The notes beneath the pieces are model-generated. The model was not told where the DNA came from, searched no databases, and saw nothing but the letters and a program-made list of their open reading frames with translations. DNA of 12,854 bases from Bondarzewia mesenterica (lineage: Eukaryota > Basidiomycota > Agaricomycetes > Russulales > Bondarzewiaceae). The stretch's first letter is position 1. Each line of letters opens with the position of its first letter. Made by a program: the position numbers and the translations under genes. Location: assembly GCA_004802705.1 (NCBI GenBank), contig SGPL01000042.1, forward strand, positions 89,246-102,099, written 5' to 3'. This document shows, one piece after another, positions 1 to 9,159 of this stretch.

Positions 1-60
1 AGTCNNGAANNATNNNCAGANNGNNGNNNNGCNGGNCANNGAGCNNGNNANCTTGNNNNA
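1..60. other. Low-quality contig end rich in N
   Basis: Roughly half of these bases are N, interleaved with single called bases, which is typical of an untrimmed read or contig end. Nothing can be annotated here. The integrase-like frame that follows runs leftward into this stretch and is lost. Confidence 0.9.
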
Positions 61-431
61 GTGGAAACGGGGTGCGTAGACGACGTATAGACACGTGCTA
101 CTCCGCCATTACCTTGAGCGGCAGTGGTGATCACAGGGGCACCCAGCATCAAGAGGCCAGCCTCCAAACCTCGATGCTTGATGCTACGAGGTGAGCACTG
201 GAGGATGGGTGCAATGTGAGTGGGCCCACGCAGGCGGAGCGCCTCTGCAAGAAATGCCTCGTCAATCACAATCTTGGGCTGTCTGCGTTTCCCGGTCCAT
301 ACGCGATGTGTAACGGTCAACGATTGATGGTCCGGGGGGTCAGAGGATTGGTGGCAGGCATTGTCCAACAAGGCCACCATGTTCGCCACACTGTGTTAAA
401 TGTTTGCAAACTCATTGGGGGGGGAAGACAT
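61..431 (-). mobile_element. Fragment of an agaricomycete integrase-core (DDE) element protein, N-terminal part
   Basis: Read on the minus strand from an ATG at 431-429, this gives an almost continuous frame to the N-rich edge. It contains the segments RRQPKIVIDEAFLAEAL, RLRGPTHIAPILQCSPRS and RVYTSSTHPVS. I recognise this as the region before the catalytic core in the large family annotated in mushroom genomes as integrase catalytic domain proteins; the PRT-like segment resembles a helix-turn-helix used for DNA binding. The catalytic DDE part would lie beyond the window. One in-frame TAA at 398-396 interrupts the frame where the family seems to carry a polar residue (CAA to TAA would be a single C-to-T change), so the copy is probably dead. 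Changes such as R to Q and R to H against the consensus also fit decay. The match is from memory of the family; the exact subfamily is uncertain. Confidence 0.6.
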
Positions 432-1380
432 TCCGATGCTATGAATGTGGAATGATATTGCCATCAGCGACACTATAGAGCACAATAAAGAAGGACTTTA
501 CCTGCTCGCCTGCTGTGAGAAAGGCCTCGCATTGAGATTGTTGATCCCTGAGGCGAGATGCATCCCCCACTTGTGTTCAGAGAGCGCGAACCACTCTGCC
601 TTCTAAAACCCAGTAGGCTGCTCGGAAATTATTCAAAATGTCTGTCATAGCACAGTTTGCCCGCTAACCAGCACGATCAAGCCAACTCTGTGCAGCATGA
701 ATCAATACATGACTCACCAAGACACCAGCTCTGACACAGCGTACTGAATACCTAAGGGACCCACAAGATGTCGGAAGCGACTCGTCACTCAGAGTACAGA
801 GCCTGAGTTCAGTCAGATCGTGACATCCTGTGACTCTGCCAAGTGAAGCCCTCTCACCCAGTGACATGCCTGTCACACCATCATGTCTCCCCATTCAACC
901 AGCCAAGTAGTCCAGTCCCTGCGATGAATATACCTACATCCACCATCGGCCTCGTCTCCTCCGCAATGTGCTGCATGACCACCACGCCGCTATTCATGCC
1001 GTTCGCGACGGCATTTGATCCCATCACTAGTCCCCGAGTGGGCAGTGTACCTGCCTGGCCTCTAACCCCGACCACGTATCTGTACTCGCCCTTGCCTAAG
1101 GACGATGAGAATCTGCCGATGCCTGGCAGGCTCAGTGCGCACGCGTCGCTCGTTCTTGGTTAAGCACTCGCCTGATCTTCCTCACGCAGCCAACATCGAT
1201 GGGAACGAAATGACTTGAGATGCAGGCATCTCCACTCTGGATTCCGCACGCATGTACAGATCCTCCCCTTCATGCATACGCACCGTGGGTGGCTTTTTTG
1301 ACGAAACGCGCACTGCAACGGAGCGTGCGAGATCATCATCTGCAATCTAATCAATCAGGTTGGTCCCTTCCCTTTCCTGT
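432..1380. other. No recognisable gene; short open frames only
   Basis: About 950 bases between the integrase fragment and the aldo/keto reductase remnant. An open minus frame of about 91 codons (1155-881) is rich in Gly and Val and gives peptides such as GEYRYVVGVRGQAG, but its first ATG is at 1075 and I cannot place it in a family. A plus frame at 843-1163 overlaps it. No RNA gene, inverted terminal repeat or tandem repeat stands out. Confidence 0.5.
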
Positions 1381-1932
1381 CATCGAACCTCGCCGCTCAT
1401 CAGGCCATAGTACAACATCGCGAGGGAGAATCTGGTCATCGTCACGAAAATTCGGTTCCACGTCGATCACGAGCAGATGTCGACGATCACCAGCCACCGC
1501 TGCTTCGAGCTTGCAAGCACTCGTGACTACGTTAACCAGAGCGCGCTCTCGCGAACCGACATCTTCAACCAGACGGAAGTGAGCGTGACAAGGTTCTGGA
1601 TGGACTACATCGATGTCCTCACATGTACGACTTGGAAACACCTTTCGCAGAGACGATGCGCGCCCTGCACGACCTCGACCTCTCTGGGAAGGTCTGGTAC
1701 CTGGGGGCTTCCAACGTTCGCGCATGGTAGTTCATCGAGATGAACACTCCTGCCCAGCTGAATGGGTGGACCCAGTTCTCATGCGTGCCGATGGAGAACT
1801 CCCTCCTGTATCGTGCCAAGGTTTGTAATACCTCTTCCTTCCTGTCATCCTGACATCTTTCTCATGCATATTTCATCTGGGCAGGAGCGTGAATTGTTCA
1901 CCTACTGCGACTTCAAGGGCATCACGTCATCA
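1381..1932 (+). pseudogene. Aldo/keto reductase remnant (aryl-alcohol dehydrogenase-like, YPL088W type)
   Basis: The intact family are NADPH-dependent TIM-barrel oxidoreductases. Frame 1 gives YNIARENLVIVTK (1411-1449), RDYVNQSALSRTDIFNQ and MDYIDVL (to about 1620). The frame then jumps to frame 3, giving YDLETPFAETMRALHD, SGKVWYLGASNVRAW and NGWTQFSCVPMENSLLYRAK; the jump and missing residues imply a deletion of about 10 nt near 1620-1626. A TAG at 1728-1730 sits where the family has Gln in the RAWQF motif, i.e. CAG to TAG. A GT-AG intron is retained at 1821-1884 (64 nt), after which ERELFTYCDFKGI continues in phase. The N-terminal barrel strands with the catalytic Asp/Tyr and the C-terminal NADPH-binding part are absent. 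The 5' limit may be an intron acceptor near 1404. Clearly non-functional. Confidence 0.82.
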
Positions 1933-1935
1933 TGA

Positions 1936-2665
1936 ATGGAGAAGGCATTGAAGGAGGAGAACCTCCGTCTATTGGCTCAGCGTGCGGGCATCGCGCCTTC
2001 ACGGCCAACTGCTGAAGGGTGAGGCGGCGATGAAATCATCCTTAGCTGTATATGGGAGCATGACGGAGGCATCAGAGGCATCCATGGAAGAGGGAGATGA
2101 GGAGGTGGGAAAGGTCTGAGATAAGATGCGAGTGGAGAAGCGGCGCGAGCGCGAGCCAGAGATGTATGAGTAACATGGGTACAGAGCAGCGTACCAAGAG
2201 GCTCACGTGGCAGCAAAATCGCGATATCTTCGAGAAGATTGCACTGGCTCTGGCCCAGCTGACAATGTCGAAGGAGTCGATGTTGGACTCGTGGTTGTTC
2301 AACAGATGTCGCTCTCTGCGTCATTCATAGATGACAAATCATATGGCCTGTATGATTGGCCTTTGTTTCATGGATTCACGGTGGTGGCAGCGGTCTATGA
2401 GGTGCGGGGGAATATTTCCAATGGGTCAGGCAGGGGTTGGATTCGAGGGTGTGCAGGATCAGGGTGCGGGAAGGACCTGTGCAGTTTGAGAAGGATACAT
2501 CGGATGTATTCGGTGTGGATGAGTTCTTGGACAACACGAAGAGCAGGAGGAAGAGGAGTCTGGATACCAAAGCGTAAGTCTTATCTCATTTCGTTGGAAC
2601 AACGATGTTACTGATCAATGGCATGCATTTAGTGGCGGGGCACGAAAGCAACGTCAGCTTAAATT
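1936..2665 (+). pseudogene. PRP45: 3' half of PRP45/SNW1 (SKIP) splicing-factor gene, decayed
   Basis: PRP45/SNW1 is a core spliceosomal (NTC-related) protein. This remnant covers only the region after the SNW domain. In order: KEENLRLLAQRA (frame 1), an acidic stretch after AAMKSSLAVYGS then EKRREREPEM (frame 2), MSNMGTEQR, QNRDIFEKIALALAQ and MSKESMLDSWLFN (frame 3), DDKSYGLYDWPLFHG (frame 2), and VREGPVQFEKD with FGVDEFLDNTKS (frame 1). The frame changes mark indels near 2015, 2165 (two bases lost), 2305 and 2460 (one base gained). Stops at 2117-2119 (TGA in place of Arg) and 2171-2173 also break it. About five residues (REERA region) are missing after LLAQRA. A GT-AG intron at 2574-2632 (59 nt) is retained. 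The SNW domain is absent; the left edge abuts the aldo/keto reductase remnant directly. Confidence 0.88.
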
Positions 2666-3072
<407 letters not shown>

Positions 3073-3147
3073 TAGCATCTTCTGCGCGCTCCATCTGCCT
3101 TTCACACCTGGACAGGACATGCAAGCGACTGATGACACAGGAAAGAA

Positions 3148-3333
3148 AAGAAAAGGACGGGGGGGGAGGAGGCAGTGACATCCTCGTCCCCGAGGAAAGG
3201 AAAGGAGGATAAGGAAGTAATGACCTCATCCTCAAGGAACAGAAAGAAAAAGAAGGGGGGCAAGGAAGTGACACCCTCGTCCCCATAGAAAGGGAAGGAG
3301 GACGAGGAAGTAATGACCTCATTCGCAACAAAA
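3148..3333. repeat. Purine-rich minisatellite, two 93-bp units
   Basis: The plus strand is strongly purine-rich. The landmark TAATGACCTC occurs at 3218-3227 and 3311-3320, exactly 93 bases apart, and the flanking sequence aligns over the whole period. Each unit contains two looser half-units of about 46 bases around a GAAGT-GAC-CTC core. Because 93 is a multiple of three, the minus frame stays open through both units and shows an approximate 31-residue repeat beginning LRMRSLLP, but its content is low-complexity and I do not call it a gene. Confidence 0.75.
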
Positions 3334-3646
3334 TGAGATTACCTTCATAGATAGATGAATGGGCAGTCATGCCAGGTTGAACAGCAGTTTGTCTGATTCT
3401 CAAATCTGTCTCACTTGTACGTCTGGTGAATCTTTTTATGTCAGAAAAACCCTTCAATAAGAGCTCTCACCACACACGCGCTCGGATAATGAGCTAATAA
3501 TCAGCCATTGCACGCAGATCTACAGGTTGGGTCGATGCCGCATGCTGCGAATCCACGAACAATGATAGCTTTATTTTCTGGGAGCATCTCATTAACATGC
3601 ACGTCCAGATATCCCACATGTACGGGATGCTAGACGTTGAAGTGGA
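3334..3646. other. No gene recognised
   Basis: Unique-looking AT-balanced sequence after the minisatellite. A plus frame around 3560-3700 reads DSFIFWEHLINMHVQISHMY and continues to about 3702, which looks protein-like, but I do not recognise it and it is closed by a TGA near 3700. Confidence 0.4.
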
Positions 3647-4111
3647 ATGGGACATCGACGACGCACGTTTCACATCGCTCCCATATGGCACTCAGCAGTG
3701 ACATTATTTTATAGAATGACTCATATGTTTGTACTCATGTCCTCATCTTCTCGTGGACCTACCCATTATCGTTCGAAGAAGTTGATGATATGCAAGCTGC
3801 GGCACCACAAGTACAGTGCCATCGGACTTCCGCGCTCACCGCACCTTGAGCGGGAGGCGTGTTATCTGGCATTCTGTTGTCACCACAAGGATGAATACAT
3901 ACAAAAGGTGTGCATCCACTTGTTTCTCGGAATGAACATTATGTTCGGACCGGCCGGCTCTCGCCTGTCTTCTCAATTCGCTCTGCACACATTGGAGTAT
4001 CCTCTCACTGGTGCCCAACCTCGAGAGCCAGACTCGTTCATATTGGAGCAGTGTGACAGTATGATGTGCTTAGGCAAAAATGTGCAATCATTTTCCTCGA
4101 CCAGACTGTAG
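3647..4111 (+). other. Unidentified open reading frame, 154 codons
   Basis: An ATG-to-stop frame with mixed composition, several Cys and His residues (for example HHKYSAIGLP and AFCCHHKDEY) and a moderately hydrophobic piece KVCIHLFLGMNIMFGPAGS near residues 88-106. No family motif, signal peptide or clear membrane segment is visible. It may be one more decayed fragment, since the neighbouring frame upstream also looks protein-like. There is no visible promoter. It may not be a gene at all. Confidence 0.2.
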
Positions 4112-4686
4112 TCTCTCTCCTCTTTGGCCCTCACCATCATCGTCACCGCCATCAACATGCTATTTGCCACTGATCGAGTACCATCTCACCTTCCTTCTCA
4201 TTCCGGTCAATCTCGCTATCACTGAGGTAGTTCGAGATCAGTGTGAATGCTGACACCTAGTCCGTGGAGCATGGAGCATGCAGCCGATGAGAGTGCAAGC
4301 ACAAAGCACATGCGCAGGTCATCGTCCTAGACTATCATCCCTTCAGATGGATGACCCACGAGGTAGAGTGACCTTTGGTACATTTACACCTGTTCTCGGA
4401 TGCAATGCACGATGGCCGTCCTATCACACCACAGCTCAGCATGCGGAAGAGACCATGAACAACGACAATGCACTCGGATTTACCTCCAAGTGAATGGGGA
4501 TGAGCTGTTCAGATGATTCGTGCCTTGCATCCTGACTTTTCTTGGCCTTCACTAGCACCAAAAGGAGACATCAAGCCGACGCAAAGAGAAAGAAAACCAT
4601 CAGTCAGTCCCCACCATCAAGAAATTTATGAATGAAAACCGAGTACAGCTCAAACCCCTCCCTGCTCCCCTTCTTCCATCCCTCCA
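4112..4686. other. No gene recognised
   Basis: Short frames only, including a 71-codon plus ORF at 4278-4493 that I do not recognise. A small tandem of the 7-mer GGAGCAT occurs near 4265-4279. Nothing else is supported. Confidence 0.45.
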
Positions 4687-5145
4687 ATGACTGATACCCC
4701 AGATACGTCACCTCAAACTTGCCCCCCCAGCTGCATCCCATCTGGCACCTCCCACCATGCCGACCCAACTGCCCACCGCACATGCATCATCTGCACCCCC
4801 ATCTGCTGGTTCATGCAATTTGATCGCGCACGATCCACACCCCCAACATCGTTATCTCCTCCAGCCTCCTCCATCATTAGCTTCACCTCAGACGGGTCCA
4901 CCAGCATCACACACATGTTGCTCTTACTCAGCTGTGCACCAAATGCAGGAATCGCAGAGACAGTGGTGGACGTCGATGGCATCACAGAAATGGCGGCCAT
5001 AGACATCGCTGTGAGCAGCCACGATTCGACGACATTCGCGTTCACCCCAGGTATACCAGTCATCGGCAGTCGACTCAATGACGGTGATGCTCTGAGCGTG
5101 CCTGGCACCCGCATCTGCATCTGCGGGGATTGGCCACTTCTGTGA
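4687..5145 (+). other. Unidentified open reading frame, 152 codons, antisense to the EF-Ts-like fragment
   Basis: Thr/Ser/Pro-rich in the first third (codons run through C-rich DNA), then VVDVDGITEMAAIDIAVSSH and FTPGIPVIGSRLNDGD. I recognise no family. The opposite strand is open over much of the same interval (5120-4713). Because the right part overlaps a minus-strand EF-Ts-like remnant, this frame may be a shadow. Confidence 0.15.
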
Positions 5146-5253
5146 GTTGCGACGCTCGGCGATGAGTTTCAGAGAGGGCTTAGTGGATAGGGTGGAGTAT
5201 AATCGGCGAGAGGTCAGCAAACGGAAAGCAGGACGGGGTGGCCTGAAGATCAT
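5060..5253 (-). pseudogene. Probable 5' end of mitochondrial elongation factor Ts gene
   Basis: Starting at ATG 5253-5251 on the minus strand, the first 33 codons give MIFRPPRPAFRLL, SRRLYSTLSTK and PSLKLIAE. The Arg-rich start with RRLYST resembles a mitochondrial presequence, and KPSLKLIAELRKLTEV is how I recall fungal mitochondrial EF-Ts beginning its UBA-like domain. After LIAE the frame slips by one base: CTC ACA GAA GTG (5146-5135) gives LTEV in another frame, followed by scattered matches (LRAS, VD) that need more indels. EF-Ts recycles EF-Tu in organellar translation. The core and dimerisation domains are absent. This call rests on a short match and memory; another mitochondrial protein is possible. 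Confidence 0.48.
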
Positions 5254-5519
5254 AGTTGAGATAAAGACATACTCACTCAGTATAATGTCAAGACAAAAAA
5301 TTTGGCGAGCTATCTGACTCTCTTGCCCGAGATAGTGAGCATCTAGATGGTGAGAGTCAAACGTCCAAATGACAGGACATTAGTTGAGTTTGGGAGGCTT
5401 ACATAAACTCCTGAGTCTAGCGTGCTAGGGTGCGCCCAGCACTGTGCAGTCGATTCAGTATTTTTTGTGGCTCTTACTACCACTGGCATCCGTAGCCTGT
5501 CGTCACGTTTCCACTCCCC
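5254..5519. other. Spacer, possibly promoter of the EF-Ts fragment
   Basis: AT-rich spacer between the minus-strand EF-Ts-like start and the plus-strand unknown gene. It contains a small palindrome, CTAGC-GT-GCTAG near 5418-5429. No clear promoter element can be assigned. Confidence 0.35.
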
Positions 5520-7233
5520 ATGATCTCAAGCCTTACAGTCGGTAATCCTGAAAATACCGATATTCCACCAGCGCCACGCACCCCCCACCCCAGGCATACT
5601 GTACGACCTCCTCCACATCCTGATGAGCCAATATGGGCCAGTGCGGTGACCAGGATGGCCATAGGGTCATTACAATCTTCGGCCACTGCAACAGATCATG
5701 TGGAGACAACGTCTATTGAAGGCAAGTGCATATTCCAGGCTGCCCAACAGCAATCTAATCACCTTTTCCAGCCCACAGTGCGACGGACAGCCCCCCCCAT
5801 GACACCGTTGATATGGGCGAATATAGTTCAGATATGGATTTGCCCGTTGATGGGAGAGTGACCCATTTTATTCCAGATTTTTTGTCTATGCAAACATTAG
5901 GCATGTTGTGCATCCTGTGGATTCGCATGTAGGCGATGATCCGTATATTTACAGTGACTCATCTGCTCCAACAGATCATCCCGAACTAGACGAAAATGCT
6001 ATTGAGGACTGGCCCAGTCTTGCCACTGCGCCAGAGGGCATAACAGTGGCTGGCGACATTGAGAATACACGTTCACTGAACGACGTGGAGCAAAACATGA
6101 ATTGTATGTGCCAATGACTCTGCTATCCCACAACACTTGCCATGTTCATTCAATTGTTAGCAGATGTCAGGCACGCGATTCCAGATATAATCAATACCAT
6201 AAGTAGGCTGCGAGGCATGGAACCCCTCTCTCATGAAGCGCAGGAGGACATGGCTACCCTAGATGCAGGAGCCAAAACCATTGCAGCGAGTGGAGGGGCA
6301 GTGAGCGCAAGTGACCTTCCCATCCATACCTCAAACCATGCCAGTGATGCGGTGTCCATTGGGAGCAGGCCTACAGATGCATTGGATAGTGGAGTTGAGC
6401 TTGAAGAAGACAACGTATATCCATCCATGCAAGTGTCCCGATCGTGCAGTGTGTCACAGTCACACTCATTTTTGGCCAGGGATGTCGATACGAACAACCA
6501 CACCTCTATAAACCCACCGGCACCATCTACCATTCTCTTGCGTGCGCCAGCCCCAAAGGCGTTATACTTTGTCGGCATCGATCTTTCCTCATACAATGGC
6601 AGGCAAAATACAGTTTGCGAAATGGGGCCGGAGTATAGCCCCGCATTGACTCTGACTGATGTCTTGCAGCAGCTCATGGAACGTGGTGGGCTCCTTAGTA
6701 GGACTCTGTCAGCTGTGAGGCAGGACATGAATGTCTATGGTCAATTGTTGCTGGGTTCTGCTGACATTCCCACGGACGTCGCCAACAATTACATGCATTA
6801 TTCGTGCAATTTTCATGAAATCGGCCTGTGGTCATCTCAAAAGGTGAGAGCAGATTCACACCATCTCGAAGCGAGCCCTCCCTCACCCCAGCGCACCCGG
6901 CTGATCACCCAACGACACTTGCCCGCCACCACCAATGTATTCATCTTGTATTGCTATCTTCAGGTACGTTCGACTTATGGCTATCAATGTGTGATCAAGT
7001 TTAGCTGACAGCCATCTGGTCAGGATACCATACTGCTTCGGATTACGACCCACCCACCCCCATCTACCAGTCCCAGAGAATGTGCTGCATCTTTGAATGA
7101 ACTTCATGTCATGCTGCCTCCCACACATGAATCTTGGAGTTGTACTACTGCTGAAGGGTGGGCGTCGCTCCATCAAGCACTTTCGGATGATTTTATGTTG
7201 GAAACGGCACAGTTCAGAGATTGGCGCAGCTGA
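5520..7233 (+). CDS. Unrecognised multi-exon protein gene (model of 451 codons)
   Basis: I do not recognise this protein. Five open segments can be joined with all phases consistent: 5520-5721, 5772-5883, 5955-6103, 6161-6843 and 7024-7230 plus stop TGA 7231-7233. The best-supported intron is 6104-6160 (GTATGT...TTAG, 57 nt). The last intron, 6844-7023, has a good GTGAGA donor and a CAG acceptor preceded by a CTGAC branch-like site. The first uses a GC donor (GCAAGT) and the second a weak GTCTAT donor, so the 5' end is tentative. The product starts Pro/Thr-rich, then has an acidic stretch (HPELDENAIEDWPSLATAPE), a helical-looking piece (SDVRHAIPDIINTISRLRG) and a compact part with YFVGIDLSSYNGR and LTLTDVLQQLMERGGLLSRT. 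No signal peptide or membrane segment is seen. A further frame at 7339-7644 may be a missed 3' exon. Confidence 0.4.
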
Positions 7234-7338
7234 GGATATGGCACTGGATACATGAACTGCCTGATTGAATGCCACCTCATGCATGTTTGCACTGCTATCA
7301 GAATTCAGTTTGGCAGCGAGATCATCTAGCGTAGTCAA

Positions 7339-7644
7339 TTGCGTGGCCTGAGGGTAGAACCAACACATGTGGCTGCATGGGCTGGTATACCACTCTCTAC
7401 ATTTGCAGGACTTTGCATGCAGTGGAGTCGGGCCAGAGATGCTTTGATGCATTTGCATTCCGCTGTGGATGCTGATATCACTTTATCCACTGAACAGGTG
7501 TTGACACTCAGGATTTTAGAGGCGATGCTTGGGGATCACATCTTGCCTCCTGCAGGTCCGAATTATCCTGGCACAGCGGCAGAAATGGAGGCTGTTCGAA
7601 TCCGCACTGGAAGAGTGGATGACTTGGTGGCTGCTATACGATAG
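7339..7644 (+). other. Open frame possibly belonging to the unknown gene upstream
   Basis: A 102-codon frame (including stop) with ordinary amino-acid composition, for example VEPTHVAAWAGIPLSTFAG, RARDALMHLHSAVDAD and TEQVLTLRILEAMLGDHI. It is on the same strand and 105 bases after the stop of the preceding model, with no obvious promoter between. It may be a 3' exon joined by an intron I could not define, or a piece separated by decay. No family recognised. Confidence 0.3.
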
Positions 7645-7763
7645 GATATAGCTTTGCATGTACAATGATATCTGCGCCTTGTAATCTTTCCCCACCATAA
7701 TGGCTGCCATTGATAAGATCATTTGCCTATCCTCGCACTATGCTAATACAACCCGTCAATGCA

Positions 7764-8141
7764 GTGTGGGCCTCCACAGTTCCCACCTAGCGATGAATTA
7801 CTCGCAAACTGCATTATCTCGCAGACTATGTTGTCAAGCGCGGTTTTTTTTTTCTGAAGTCTAAGAGTGGCCGGCGTCGAGACTGTGACCAGACCGGCCC
7901 TCAAGTGCTTCAATCCTGAAGTGAAAGACAAAAGATAGTATAATATCGATGAGCACGTACGCGTACGGACGAGGATGAAAGGTGGGGATGCACGCCTTGA
8001 CATGAATCCTATGACCAATGGCCTCGCTGTGAGGATAGTCACACAAATCTTGGTTTATGATATTCTTCAATGCCGCGCGTGCCAGCAACACCATGCAGAT
8101 ACGACTTGGCCAGTTTGGGTGGCAGAGGAAGGTGAACAGCA
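7764..8141 (+). repeat. Direct repeat, copy 1 (about 380 bp)
   Basis: Aligns with 9593-9972 in the same orientation along nearly its whole length, at roughly 70-75 percent identity by eye. Shared landmarks are TTACTCGCAAA, GAGACTGTGACCAGAC, CCTGAAGTGAAAGA, CACAAATCTTGGT and a GCCGCGCG block. On the minus strand one frame is open in both copies for about 75 codons, with RAALKNIINQDLC here and RAALQRIMHQDLC in copy 2, and they differ in length by a 9-base indel. I recognise neither a transposon terminus nor a protein family. Confidence 0.8.
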
Positions 8142-8380
8142 GAGGCGCCCCAAGGCCCAAGTGACTCAGATCGACACATGAATTGACGTCTCGATCGCAA
8201 AGCTAAGATGGAAGACCGTGTACTAACAACCAGTATCCCGAGACATTCGCCCATCACTATGTATGTAAAGTAACACTCGCTCGCTCACTCGCACTGAGAG
8301 TAGATCATAAAAAACTGCTTCATCATTGTCATTTTCGTTCGTTCATTCATCCAGCTCATCTTCATCGTAGGGAGTTTTGT

Positions 8381-8422
8381 GGGGGGGAAAGGGGGGTATA
8401 TACGAGGGGATGAGGGGTGGGG
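8381..8422 (+). other. G-quadruplex-prone G-run cluster
   Basis: Runs of 7, 6, 4, 4 and 4 G occur at 8381-8387, 8391-8396, 8406-8409, 8414-8417 and 8419-8422, with loops of 3, 9, 4 and 1. One loop is longer than the usual limit of 7, but the first run can supply two G-tracts. Confidence 0.6.
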
Positions 8423-8528
8423 ATAGAACTACAACAGACACGCGTCGCTTCCAAACTTTCAACCAACCAACAGCCAACCAACATATGTAACTCTGAATGT
8501 AAAGAAGCAAAAAAAAATGTACCATAGG

Positions 8529-8553
8529 CATTCGATGCGTTACGCGTCGAATG
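8529..8553. other. Strong short hairpin
   Basis: Two 11-base arms (8529-8539 and 8543-8553) around the loop TTA; 10 of 11 positions pair perfectly and the remaining one would be a G-T wobble. It lies about 40 bases before the N gap. Confidence 0.7.
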
Positions 8554-8589
8554 AAAGCGAAAGCGAAAAAAATATATGCGGATCATGTT

Positions 8590-8612
8590 NGATNANGGAN
8601 NANANNAANNAA
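8590..8612. other. Internal run of ambiguous bases
   Basis: Scattered N characters mixed with A, G and T directly before a poly-A tract. This is a sequencing or assembly weak point; length and content are not reliable. Confidence 0.9.
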
Positions 8613-9159
8613 AAAAAAAACATGAAGCAAAAAGGCAAAGCATAGATCGTCTGCCGCGTAAAGATGCAGGGTGGAGGGGGGTCAGAATGAAGAGATGAAA
8701 GATGTGGAAAATCTGGAAGACAATGAGGGATGCGAAACGTACATATGTATAGACGCATGGCACAAAAAAAAAAGGCATCACACGTTGTTGTAAATATATA
8801 TGCAAATGACCTCAAACAGTCGAAGAGAGGAGAGAGAAGACGTGAGGGGTCGTATGGGGGCAGGGCGAGACTGCAGGTCGTGCGCGATGTGTTTGTCGGG
8901 GTTGGAGAGGGAGGAGGGAGGAGAAATGTCGCGAACTGGGGTATGAAGCATTGAGCAGACATAACATATCCATGCCCAAGCCAGTGCAGGCAGGGAGTGA
9001 GTTTGTAGAGTGCGCGCGTGCACCCGAGAACCGCGAAGGAACCCGGGGGTGCATATGCATGTGCATGTATGCAGGGTCGTCCAAGGCGTGTGACGCCATG
9101 GTGTTTGCTGGTCAAAGCTAGACGGGTCAGCAGGGTGTATCGGATAGAGGTCAAGTATG

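Larger units (their letters stand above)
8142..9156. other. Gene-free low-complexity stretch with an N gap
   Basis: About 1 kb of biased sequence with no recognised gene. It holds short CTCG/TTCG-type simple repeats (8276-8350), a G-run cluster (8381-8422), CCAA repeats (8460-8480), a hairpin (8529-8553), an N gap (8590-8612), several poly-A tracts, purine-rich DNA (8820-8930) and alternating purine-pyrimidine DNA (9010-9023, 9049-9073). The open minus frames across it are low-complexity and contain the N gap. Confidence 0.6.

Noticed and set aside
1220..1582. Plus-strand ORF of 120 codons
   Set aside because: Its right half is an out-of-frame reading of the aldo/keto reductase remnant, whose motifs lie in frame 1.
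3148..3333. CRISPR-like array
   Set aside because: The repeats are contiguous, without spacers, and the DNA is eukaryotic; it is a tandem repeat.
6883..7458. Minus-strand ORF of 191 codons
   Set aside because: No family resemblance, and it overlaps plus-strand segments that join with consistent splice phase; more likely a shadow.
8540..9154. Minus-strand ORF of 204 codons
   Set aside because: It crosses the N gap, is low-complexity, and shows no domain.
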